This document shows, one piece after another, positions 11,633-20,028 of a stretch of DNA of 37,436 nt. This DNA comes from Ectocarpus siliculosus (taxonomy: Eukaryota; Sar; Phaeophyceae; Ectocarpales; Ectocarpaceae). The notes beneath the pieces are model-generated. The model had not been told where the DNA came from and ran no database searches. It saw nothing but the letters and a program-made list of their open reading frames with translations. The stretch spans positions 243,490-280,925 of the forward strand of contig FN649734.1 in NCBI GenBank assembly GCA_000310025.1, read 5' to 3'. A program made the translations under genes and the position numbers. Each line of letters opens with the position of its first letter. Position 1 is the stretch's first letter.

Positions 11633-12908
11633 CTAGCCCACCCTGAATATCATATATGCAGATTCTATACTCAAATCAATGCTCAACTCCTAAAAGCTAC
11701 AACGAAGATTTTAGCTGACGATTGATGCTCATGAATCGAAGATATGACTCTTCACAAAACATCCAAAAAGGAGGGTGAGTTGTAGAAACATCCCGAATCA
11801 ACCCCCACACCATCATTGAGACGAAAGATGGATGCGAACGGCCACGAGACGACACATCGACATCTCAATGACAACGCTCCTATTAATGAAGGGATAAGGC
11901 CAAGAAAAATATGTAGTGCTGCACAGCACGCTATCCGCAACAGACGACGGCAAGAGAAATAAAGTCAAAACCTAAACGCCACACACCACTCGTTTACGCG
12001 CACCCGCGCGTATAACAATGGGAGGAATGAGGGCGACTACCCGAGAGAGCCCCAAAATGCTGCAACAAAACTCAAAACCCAAGCAAAATTTCCGAACGAA
12101 TACGGCCTTTGATACTGGACGCGACGTAAAGGGGAAGATATCAACGCAACCAATCTAGGAAAGCGTCAAAGAAGAGCAGGAGAAATGAATGACAGGCGAA
12201 CACACTGACAACAATTTCCAGAGTGTCAGAGAACTCAAACCGTATAGAGAGGCGGCCACGGCAAGACCTGATGAAAACCAAGAATGCAAAGCATGAATGA
12301 TCAACGTCTGAGAAGCGATCTGACGAACTTTCCCTGGCGCGCGGGCAAAGCACAACACAGGAAGACTCAGATAACACAGAAAAATCGCAGAGATACACAC
12401 AACAACACAACGACTCAAGGGCTCGACGATGATGAAGGCGTCGCCGGCAGGTAGCGATGACGGAGACGAAGTGGAACGAAGTGTGGACGACGACGAATGT
12501 CCACGGGAGAAGACGACGCCACGGGATGGAAGCCCGAAGTAACAAGCCTAGATGACACTTCGGCGATACGGTGGAGCTAAAAAAAAAATGAGTTGGCGAA
12601 AGGCGAACCAAGGGAAACACGAGAAACTCGGGGTTTGCCTGGTCAGAGGCGAACATACCGACGAAACTTGGGGAACTCGTTGTTGAAGTGTTCAGAGGCA
12701 AACAACACCGACGAAACTTGGGGAACTCTTTTTCCAAGTGTTCAGAGGCAAATAACACCGACGAAACTTGGGGAACTCTTTTTCCAAGTGTTCAGAGGCA
12801 AACCACTCGGAGAAAACAAGAAGGAAAAGAAAAAAAAAAAAAAAAAAAAAACGAACAAACAAACAAACAAAATCCAAGATAGACCAGCTCGAACCTAAAA
12901 CGGCGACG
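11633..12908 (-). other. Retrotransposon 3' non-coding region
   Basis: This 1.3 kb lies between the pol stop and the 3' LTR. A minus-strand frame of about 205 codons (12141-12758) crosses the 50-bp repeats. It is Ser/Phe/Leu-rich and has no recognisable envelope or other domain, so I do not call it a gene. An A-run of more than 20 bases at about 12829-12851 and an AACA microsatellite follow. Confidence 0.6.
12642..12801. repeat. 50-bp tandem repeat, about three copies
   Basis: The block ACGAAACTTGGGGAACTC recurs at 12661, 12711 and 12761 with an exact 50-bp period, and TTCAGAGGCAAA links the units. It lies in the 3' non-coding part of the retrotransposon, just downstream (in sense) of pol. 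Confidence 0.93.
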
Positions 12909-15900
12909 CTAGGAAGAGATATTGGGAACAGCCGACGGTAAGGAGTCAGTAATGGGAGGAGTGCGATCCCGGGCGTCGCCCAAAGGGCGCGAGCGATGTT
13001 TTTCTAAACACCACGATCCACAGACGGCGTCCAAGGCGGTGGAGTAGAGGTGCGCTGGCAGAGGGAGAACGCTGGGGCCCGGGTCATCCAGAAATCGAAC
13101 GATGTACGAGCCATCCTGATGAGCACCAATACGTCCTGTCCACCATAATCCGTCGCGGGCCTTGTACCACAGCCGCGCTCCTACTGGAAGGGGCGAAATG
13201 CTGAATCGACGGAGCCAAGTCGCGTGAAGCACAAGGTCAGCCCCAGGAGGCAAATAGCGTTCGCCACGATTCCGGGCGAGCTCCCGTTGTGCCGCGCGTG
13301 TCCGAGCCACTCGATACGTGCGGTTACCCTGCTTGCTTTGGCAGACCTCTCGAGACCAGTACAAGAGGATGTGTCGACGGAATTGATCGAGGTCGGACTC
13401 CCGTTCCCAAGAAGGAGTAGTCAGGCCTAGCCAATGCGTCTGGTACAGGACAGCGAGAACGCCGCTACGGCCCCGCACCAATTGGTGTCCCGAAATGTAG
13501 TCGACCTCGAGGCGCCCGACAGGCACCGACACATCATCCGCGGTGACGTGAAACGGTGGACATTTATCGCCGAAAGAGTGCAGGACATAACGCGAAAGCT
13601 CAGCGGGTAGAGATTGGGGCAGGTCGTCCTTCTCGTACGGATTGCGACAGGGCTTGCAACGAAGGACAGATACGCGACATCGAGCTGCTGGGCCGGAAAG
13701 ATCAGAAGGCAGGTCCAGGTAGAGGAGTTTACGCGCCAACGGGCTTCCATCTGGGGTGGCGTCGGCCGACGCGGGACCCACCGCAAGAACTTTGTAAGGC
13801 CCCGTCCAGGAAAGCGCGAATTTGGCCTTGAGCACCTGGTGATCCGTGTCGTTCCGCACACCCTGTCGAATTGTAGCAGCCGTGTTGTAGACCCAAGCCC
13901 ACCCGCCAACAGTAAATTGCGGGAGCTTGTGGATGGCGTCCAGCAGGGATGAATTACGGCGTTCGACTCGCGAGATCTTCAGGGCGTTGTACTCACGGAC
14001 CAGGTCGTAGGCCCGGCGCTGACGATCGACAGCCAAGTTGCAGTACTCGAGTTGGTCACGGGCTAAGCTTTGATGACCACCTACCGTTGGATGATCGAAG
14101 ACCGAAAGCGGAAGCCGCGGAATGCGTCCGATATGGATCTCGTTCGGCGCCAATCCAGTCGACTGGTTCACGGAATTGTTGTAGGCAAATTCAACGTGCG
14201 GGAGATGTATGTCCCAATCGTTTTGCTGTTCGTTGACGACTACCGCAAGCATCTGAGCCATCGTGTGATTGACGCGTTCCGTGCCGCCGTTGGTTTGCGG
14301 GTGGTAGGAGCTGGTGGTGACTTTCTTGATTTTCATCATCTCGTAGATCGCCATGGAGAGCTTCGAGCAAAAATGCAGTCCGTTGTCCGACAATAACGTA
14401 GTCGGACATCCCCACTTGGTCATGTACTGGTTGACGAAGATGTGAGCCGTCCCTTTCGCCGTAAATTCCGCCGCTGTAACCGCGAACATGTCGGCTCTCC
14501 GGCTGAAACGGTCTGTGAACAATAGAATGTAGGAGTTGCCCTTGGCAGTCACGGGCAGGGGGCCGAAGAAGTCGACGCCTACGACCGTACCAGGCCCCTG
14601 TGGCAATGGCATAGCGATGACGGGCCACCGAGCGGTTTGACGCGAAGTCTTGCGAGCTTGACACACCAAACACGCGCGAAGCCACCAGCGTACGGATCGA
14701 TCCAGACCAATCCACCAGTAGAAACGCTCAAGCAGACGTTGTGTACGATGAACACCAAGATGGAAGGACGCGGCGGTATGGCAGGCATGAAGGACCCACG
14801 GACGCATCAACATGGGCACGTAGACACGGGGCACACCAGTATCCGGTAGACGAGTGGTCCTGCCGCCAGAGCGCCCGATCGGCGATGGCGCCGGTTTATG
14901 TACGAGGAGGGTGACGTTCTCATCGGTCGTGTGCAGCCTGGTTTTCGCCGCCAACGCAAGGACATCGTCCAACCGAGGGGAGCGGAGCGGGGCACTAAGG
15001 GTGAGCAAGTCAGAAGGGGGGGGGAAGGGAGAGCCATGAGACAGAAAGCGCATAGCCACCACGCATTCGCTCTCCCGCTGTTGTTCCCTAGCCCAGTCCA
15101 CAGTGCCGAAACTCTGAACGCAAGCTCGCAAATGTGAGGGGTCCAAGTCAGTCGGCTCCAACCCAGAGACAAGCGATCCCACGGAAGAGGCTGGAGAACG
15201 AGGGGCCTCAACGAGTGGTGAAGTTGCAGACCGCGGTGTCACCTCAGGAGGAGGCATTGGGCGGGGCGAAGTCCCAGGCGAAACCTGGATAGAGGGCAAA
15301 ACCGAGGATGCAGCGCGCGCCGATGCCGGCGAAGGCACCTGTGGCGCAGAGGCAGTCGACGAAAACGCCGACGTTGACGTCGCAGATGACGGCAGGGGAC
15401 GCGTGCCGGTCCGGATGGTCTTGTTTGTCGAGCGGGACCGGCTAGGACGACGGGCAGTGGACGATGCCCGAGGGACGATGGTAGCCCGCGGCTGGCGTCC
15501 GAAATAGGTGGGACCGGTGACGGTGCCTCCAGAAGCAGCGGTGGTCTTGGCCCGAGTTCGTGAAGAAATGAGCGGTCCCCGCTCCGGAAGCGAAGACAGG
15601 ACGTGCACATATCTATTCGCCAAAGACGCGGCCGGAGACATTCCGCGGGACGTAGCCGGAGCCAAACAGGAAACAGGCACCGGAGACGTGGAAACATGTG
15701 AGACCACGAAGACTCCCGAAGACCTCCGAGAAACTTGATAATCAATCGGGGAGTCCGATCGAACATCCAGCAGGCGCGGGTGATGACGGCGGAAATCCCC
15801 AAAATCAGATGGCTGTAGCGCTGGGGGTGAAAAGACACCCGCCGAGCAGGGAGGGCGGAGCCCACCCAAACCGACCTCCGGCGTAGACGACGAGTGATAG

Positions 15901-18812
15901 TTGAGTCCACAAGCCCGAATGAGGAAGACACCAGCGTGATCGACACCATCAATGCAATCGGGGCCGGTTGTGTCCGTGTCTTGTGCTGGTAAAGGCAGCC
16001 GCGAAAGGAAATCCGCGTTGCCGTTTGCCGAACCTTTCCGATATTTCAGGGTGTAGGTGAAGTTGGACAGGAATTCGAGCCATGGTTGTACCCTGGCGTT
16101 GTGTTCTCCAACCTTTCCAATGCTCTCTAAGGCTTTGTGATCTGAATAGATGATGAACTTGGTTGACCACAAATAGCCCCGAAGGCGCTTAATGGCCCAA
16201 ACAATGCCACCAGCTTCCAGATCCAGAACAGTCCAGTTCCGCTCCGCCGGAAGAGTAGCGCGGCTGATGTACACAATGGGTCTTACCGAGCCATCGAGTT
16301 GTTCTTGTTCCAGGGAGGCTCCAAAGCCGTCAATGCACGCGTCGGAGCACAAACGGAGAGGACGGCTGTTGTCCTCGACCGCAGCCCAATCCGGGAAGAC
16401 CAAAATCGGGGGACGCGCGAGTTCGCTCAACAACGTTTTGACAACCTTGACCATGCCCGGGGTGTACTTGAAGGGGACGCCTTGTTTGAGAAGAGAGTTG
16501 AGAGGCCGCACCTTGGTGGCGAGATTCTGAAGGAATTTCCGGTAGTAGCTGAGGCCACCGAGGAGGCTCCTAAGCTGCTTAACATTCGTCGGCGGCGGCA
16601 TGTGCGTGAGCGCCCGAACCTTGACGCCATCAGGGCTAACCCCAGCCGGGGAGATGGTGTGACCGAGGAAATTGGCTTGGGTGGCGCCGACACGAGCCTT
16701 CCCTGGAGACAGCTTGAGGTTGTACTGGCGCAGCCGTTTGAAAAACTCGATCATGTTGAGCACGTGTCCCAGAGGTTCCTCATCGAAACAGATAACATCA
16801 TCCAGATAAGCAAGCACACGCTCCAGACCGTGCACCACTCGGTTGATGACCTTGACGAACCAAGACGGGCTGGCGTTGGCTCCTTGCGGCATCCGAAGCC
16901 ATTCGAACAACTGCGTGGGAGTGCAAAAGGCGGTGAGCGGGACAGTGTCTTCGTCACAAACGATCTGGTGGAAGGCCGAATTGAGATCGAAGATGGAGAA
17001 CACTTTCCCGGTGTAGAGAGAATCCAAGATACCGTCCACCCGAGGGAGAGGTTGTCCATCCAAGTCCACCAGGGCGTTGAGTCGTTTGTAGTTGACGGTG
17101 ATGCGAACCGATCCGTCCTTCTTGGGGATGACGACCAGGGGAGAAGCCCAGGGAGAAGTGGAATGCTGAATGAGCCCTGCCGCCAAATACTGGTCCAAGA
17201 CGGCATCCACTTTCTTCTGCATTAACGGGTTAATACGATACGGGCGTGATGCGACGGGCTTCGTCCCTGCGGGGACAGAAAGAGTGAATGGCATGACGGT
17301 GCAGGAACCAAAATCGGTTTTCGAAGTAGAGAACACGTCGGAATACTCAACAAGGGCGTCGGCCAAACGATCAATAGCCTCCGGTGTCCATCCCGGGTTG
17401 TGTAGATCGAAAGCGATGTCGTGCATATGTGCGGGCAGCCTAGTCCACAATCGCAGAAAACTGGAGCGCTGGGCCTCGGAGAAGCGGTCAAGCAGTTCTT
17501 GCGGAGGCGGGGCGGAGGCTGGGTCCGGAGAGCGGCGAGTCCCGGACTTGGGGCCAACGGCGTTGACCCGATGCGGTGATGTAGAGGACGGGGGGGCGGT
17601 GGGAGTCGAAGATGGAGCCGCCTTCAGGGTTTCTACCGGTACTCGTAATAGCGGTGCAGCAGACACTCCAATAACGTCGCCCGGCTCCAATTCGGCACAA
17701 CCTGCAAGGGGAATACGCTGAAGACCATTGGAAACAAATGCATCGGGGGACGAAAGTGCACCCACTTCAGGTCGGAACGATACGAGATATTCGCCGATCA
17801 GCGCAGGCATGCCCGAAGAACGGACGAGGTCCACCTCAACAAGGGCAGGCTCCGGCCCCAAGGAAATGCCCGAGCTCCCTGCATATTTGAGGTGAAACGA
17901 AGAGGCAGGAGCGTCGTCGTGTGTAGCGTAAACACAAGCGCCAGCGGTGAAACGTGGAGAGAGCGTGAGCTCGCCCATAACCCGGCCGTCCGGTCCAGGG
18001 TGGGGGAGGGTGGTGAACACTCGAGAGTTGAACCGCATCCAGCTATCGCGACCCAGAAGCACGGCGTGCCCCATGGCGGCATCTGGAACAACGCAGGCCC
18101 AGACCGCCAACGAAGCGGTAGCTCGAGCTCCATGAAGAAAATTAACGGTGAGACGAACTGACCGAGTGGTCACAAGGGCGGGTCCATCACCAAACCCACC
18201 CCAACGACGAGAGGGCGAAACACGAACGCTGCCAGCTGTCAAGGCTCCAGCAGCTATCATGGCGGTGACCACGGAGTCGGACACAAAAGACGCAGGAGAC
18301 CCAGAGTCCAGCAGTGCCACTCGCGCGAGTTGAGAAGTGGCTGTAGGTCCGCCATGCAGCAGAACCCGGGTGGTGTAAGAGTCCGAGTCCAACAGGAGCG
18401 TGCCGCCGACCAGATCGGGCCCGTGTTCCAGAAGAGGAGGTTGGTCTGCACAAGCGGAGGTCGAGGCCACCAGATGAACACCAGGAGCATGGTCCCCCGG
18501 AGCGTCCAAACGGAGACAAGCTGGGTCTTCACCCCGGTCCTCCCGTGACGACGAACCGGCCGCGGTAGCAACCTCGTGGATGCGTCTACGGCCATGGGGA
18601 AGAGGCTGCGAAATGGGGGGGGTGGGGGAAGTGGAGGCGGAGAGAGCTTCGCCAGACAGGGGATGATCCCGCAAAAGGCGCCGAACTTCCATCAAAGCTT
18701 TTCCCAACAAGTTTTTACCGCTAGACGCCCACTTGGATGAAATGCTAGCCTCCGGAAAGCATGCAGACATGCCGATACCCCAAACACGATCAAAGGGGGC
18801 TGGCTTCCGCAA
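12909..18812 (-). CDS. pol: Pol polyprotein: NADAR C-terminus, protease, RT, RNase H, integrase, chromo-like and Tudor-like modules
   Basis: This is the replication polyprotein of the element. The frame opens with TTG, not ATG, and residues 7-50 complete the NADAR domain begun in the frame before, so it is probably expressed by a +1 shift rather than its own start. Aspartic protease: DSG at 169-171 and LLGRDSW at 252-258. RT: Asp609 and YLDD at 669-672. RNase H: Asp824, Glu866, Asp891. Integrase: H1351/H1355/C1381/C1384 zinc finger, then D1414, D1476 and E1512 (D-x35-E), and GPYKV near 1671. A chromodomain-like segment (about 1767-1822, with THWLGLTTPSWERESDLDQF) and a Tudor/Agenet-like segment (about 1875-1925, with WYKARDGLWWTGRI) end the protein. 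Residues 945-1330 form a Ser/Pro/Arg-rich linker unusual between RNase H and integrase. All catalytic residues looked for are present. Confidence 0.96.
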   Translation of the reverse strand: MRKPAPFDRVWGIGMSACFPEASISSKWASSGKNLLGKALMEVRRLLRDHPLSGEALSASTSPTPPISQPLPHGRRRIHEVATAAGSSSREDRGEDPACLRLDAPGDHAPGVHLVASTSACADQPPLLEHGPDLVGGTLLLDSDSYTTRVLLHGGPTATSQLARVALLDSGSPASFVSDSVVTAMIAAGALTAGSVRVSPSRRWGGFGDGPALVTTRSVRLTVNFLHGARATASLAVWACVVPDAAMGHAVLLGRDSWMRFNSRVFTTLPHPGPDGRVMGELTLSPRFTAGACVYATHDDAPASSFHLKYAGSSGISLGPEPALVEVDLVRSSGMPALIGEYLVSFRPEVGALSSPDAFVSNGLQRIPLAGCAELEPGDVIGVSAAPLLRVPVETLKAAPSSTPTAPPSSTSPHRVNAVGPKSGTRRSPDPASAPPPQELLDRFSEAQRSSFLRLWTRLPAHMHDIAFDLHNPGWTPEAIDRLADALVEYSDVFSTSKTDFGSCTVMPFTLSVPAGTKPVASRPYRINPLMQKKVDAVLDQYLAAGLIQHSTSPWASPLVVIPKKDGSVRITVNYKRLNALVDLDGQPLPRVDGILDSLYTGKVFSIFDLNSAFHQIVCDEDTVPLTAFCTPTQLFEWLRMPQGANASPSWFVKVINRVVHGLERVLAYLDDVICFDEEPLGHVLNMIEFFKRLRQYNLKLSPGKARVGATQANFLGHTISPAGVSPDGVKVRALTHMPPPTNVKQLRSLLGGLSYYRKFLQNLATKVRPLNSLLKQGVPFKYTPGMVKVVKTLLSELARPPILVFPDWAAVEDNSRPLRLCSDACIDGFGASLEQEQLDGSVRPIVYISRATLPAERNWTVLDLEAGGIVWAIKRLRGYLWSTKFIIYSDHKALESIGKVGEHNARVQPWLEFLSNFTYTLKYRKGSANGNADFLSRLPLPAQDTDTTGPDCIDGVDHAGVFLIRACGLNYHSSSTPEVGLGGLRPPCSAGVFSPPALQPSDFGDFRRHHPRLLDVRSDSPIDYQVSRRSSGVFVVSHVSTSPVPVSCLAPATSRGMSPAASLANRYVHVLSSLPERGPLISSRTRAKTTAASGGTVTGPTYFGRQPRATIVPRASSTARRPSRSRSTNKTIRTGTRPLPSSATSTSAFSSTASAPQVPSPASARAASSVLPSIQVSPGTSPRPMPPPEVTPRSATSPLVEAPRSPASSVGSLVSGLEPTDLDPSHLRACVQSFGTVDWAREQQRESECVVAMRFLSHGSPFPPPSDLLTLSAPLRSPRLDDVLALAAKTRLHTTDENVTLLVHKPAPSPIGRSGGRTTRLPDTGVPRVYVPMLMRPWVLHACHTAASFHLGVHRTQRLLERFYWWIGLDRSVRWWLRACLVCQARKTSRQTARWPVIAMPLPQGPGTVVGVDFFGPLPVTAKGNSYILLFTDRFSRRADMFAVTAAEFTAKGTAHIFVNQYMTKWGCPTTLLSDNGLHFCSKLSMAIYEMMKIKKVTTSSYHPQTNGGTERVNHTMAQMLAVVVNEQQNDWDIHLPHVEFAYNNSVNQSTGLAPNEIHIGRIPRLPLSVFDHPTVGGHQSLARDQLEYCNLAVDRQRRAYDLVREYNALKISRVERRNSSLLDAIHKLPQFTVGGWAWVYNTAATIRQGVRNDTDHQVLKAKFALSWTGPYKVLAVGPASADATPDGSPLARKLLYLDLPSDLSGPAARCRVSVLRCKPCRNPYEKDDLPQSLPAELSRYVLHSFGDKCPPFHVTADDVSVPVGRLEVDYISGHQLVRGRSGVLAVLYQTHWLGLTTPSWERESDLDQFRRHILLYWSREVCQSKQGNRTYRVARTRAAQRELARNRGERYLPPGADLVLHATWLRRFSISPLPVGARLWYKARDGLWWTGRIGAHQDGSYIVRFLDDPGPSVLPLPAHLYSTALDAVCGSWCLEKHRSRPLGDARDRTPPITDSLPSAVPNISS
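18789..18795 (-). promoter_or_regulatory. Candidate +1 ribosomal frameshift site CTT-TGA-T
   Basis: The upstream frame ends in CCC CTT TGA T. A +1 slip on CTT passes directly to GAT and joins EASPL to DRVWGIG, the expected continuation of a NADAR domain. CUU followed by UGA is the same shift codon and stop used by bacterial prfB (RF2). The alternative is a one-base error or mutation in the run of five C. Context supports recoding: the pol frame has no ATG of its own at the junction. Confidence 0.65.
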
Positions 18813-20025
18813 GGAGGCGGGTACCCGTCTCCAGTAAATGTTGTTTCATGTCGTGGTTCTGAGCGAATTTGGCATACGACCCCGTAAGCACGATCTCTTC
18901 TCGACGACGCTCCCATTCGGCATAATCAAAAGGACGTACGTTACGACCCAAGGACTTGTGGGTCTTAGGATCGGTTGCAGCCATGATTTTGTCATACGAC
19001 GTCATATCCCCAAACAACTTCGCTTTTTCAGACATCATAAATTGCTCACCACATGAATAACGTACCCCCAGTACGTCAAAAGCCGAGGGAGTCCATTGCG
19101 AGAACACAGACGGAGGTTTCCAGAAGAGGAGGACGTCATCCGAAGCGTACTCGCATTTGTCATCAAACGGCGGAGCCGGTGCAGGGCGGAGGGGCAAAGA
19201 GCGGGCACCAGGCACGGGCGGGGGTGAGCCAAGCGGACGGGTCCTCATCTCCGACGGGGAGGACCCAGAAAGCGAGGGAGGAGCGGGCGAAGTCGTTCCG
19301 GTCCATGATCCGGAGGGCGGCCTACGAGCGGCGGCTCCGGCGAGGTCAATGTTAGCAGAGGCCATTCGGCTATGAGAGACCCGTTCGTTAGGAGAAGTCT
19401 TTCCTGCGGCAGACGAATGTGCGTGAATGGACGCAGGGCGCTCTGGACTACTCCCCCGTGACAAAGGAGCCGAACCTTCCACCGAATGGTGGGCACTACC
19501 ATCCGATCCCGATGGCAGTGGTGCAGTCAGCACGTTGTGGGCAGCAGAGGAAGACGCATTCGTATCAGGTGCTGTCACACGGGGGCAGCGGACGGTCGAA
19601 GACAACGAAAGCTGCGAAAGAGAAGGAGAATCGACAGGATCCCCGGCGAATGTAGAAGAAGGCTCGTGTGCTATCCGAGAAGAGGCCCGGCTGACAACAC
19701 CAGAAGAGTCTTGGCGAACAGTAGTAGACGAGGTTCTTGTTCCTTCTGTAACCCGAGACGACGAGGTGAGCAGGGGTGAACCGCTCGACGTCTTACCTCC
19801 CTGTCGCCCACACCACAAAGGTTGTGCCGGAGTGGGTTTGTCATGTCCAAAACCAGCAGACGATGAGGCGGGCGATGAGGAGGCGGGCCGAGAAACTAAA
19901 CGTGATTGGGGGACATCGGGAGTATCCAAAGAAGTAGGCTGTACACGAACATCTTGGGAGACTCCAAAAGGGTGCACGGTGGTTGCTGTTGACGGTAGTA
20001 CCGGCTGAACTCCGCCATCGGCAAG
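18790..20025 (-). CDS. Linker plus N-terminal two-thirds of a NADAR (YbiA-like) domain, read through from gag
   Basis: This frame is in phase with gag and separated from it only by a single TGA. It has no ATG near its opening, so it is best read as a gag extension. The first 300 or so codons are Ser/Pro/Ala-rich and probably disordered. From about 19131 (codon 283 counting from the GTG at 19977) it matches the NADAR family: LLFWKPPSVFSQW, then CGEQFMMSEKAKLFGD, ATDPKTHKSLGR, a W near codon 355, KFAQN, and LLETGTRLLAEASP at the end. The domain finishes in the +1 frame (WGIGM, then GKNLLGKALMEVR). NADAR proteins act on ADP-ribose derivatives, and some remove ADP-ribose from guanine in nucleic acid. 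Its role here is unknown. The domain call is strong; the function is inference. Confidence 0.85.
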   Translation of the reverse strand, partial: LADGGVQPVLPSTATTVHPFGVSQDVRVQPTSLDTPDVPQSRLVSRPASSSPASSSAGFGHDKPTPAQPLWCGRQGGKTSSGSPLLTSSSRVTEGTRTSSTTVRQDSSGVVSRASSRIAHEPSSTFAGDPVDSPSLSQLSLSSTVRCPRVTAPDTNASSSAAHNVLTAPLPSGSDGSAHHSVEGSAPLSRGSSPERPASIHAHSSAAGKTSPNERVSHSRMASANIDLAGAAARRPPSGSWTGTTSPAPPSLSGSSPSEMRTRPLGSPPPVPGARSLPLRPAPAPPFDDKCEYASDDVLLFWKPPSVFSQWTPSAFDVLGVRYSCGEQFMMSEKAKLFGDMTSYDKIMAATDPKTHKSLGRNVRPFDYAEWERRREEIVLTGSYAKFAQNHDMKQHLLETGTRLLAEASPL

Positions 20026-20028
20026 TCA
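20026..20028 (-). promoter_or_regulatory. Candidate UGA readthrough site between gag and the NADAR frame
   Basis: The gag frame ends AAG AAA TGA CTT GCC. The next 16 codons and the whole NADAR frame are in the same phase with no other stop. UGA followed by C is a comparatively leaky stop context, and stop readthrough at the gag end is known in gammaretroviruses. The alternatives are a point mutation of a sense codon, or re-initiation at an internal Met. Confidence 0.6.

Noticed and set aside
12141-12758. 205-codon minus-strand frame after pol, considered as an envelope-like gene
   Set aside because: Ser/Leu/Phe/Cys-rich without signal peptide, cleavage site or fusion-protein pattern. It starts inside a tandem repeat and has weak support as a gene.
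12642-12801. CRISPR-like array
   Set aside because: The 50-bp units are contiguous with no variable spacers, and the genome is eukaryotic.
16299-17225. 308-codon plus-strand frame
   Set aside because: It lies opposite the reverse transcriptase/RNase H core of pol, whose motifs are intact on the minus strand.
18790-18812. Independent translation start of pol or of the NADAR frame
   Set aside because: The frames open with TTG and GTG, and NADAR motifs run across the junction, so separate initiation would give half-domains.
20026-20028. Selenocysteine at the gag-end UGA
   Set aside because: No SECIS-like element was identified and the surrounding residues do not resemble a selenoprotein site; simple readthrough is the smaller claim.
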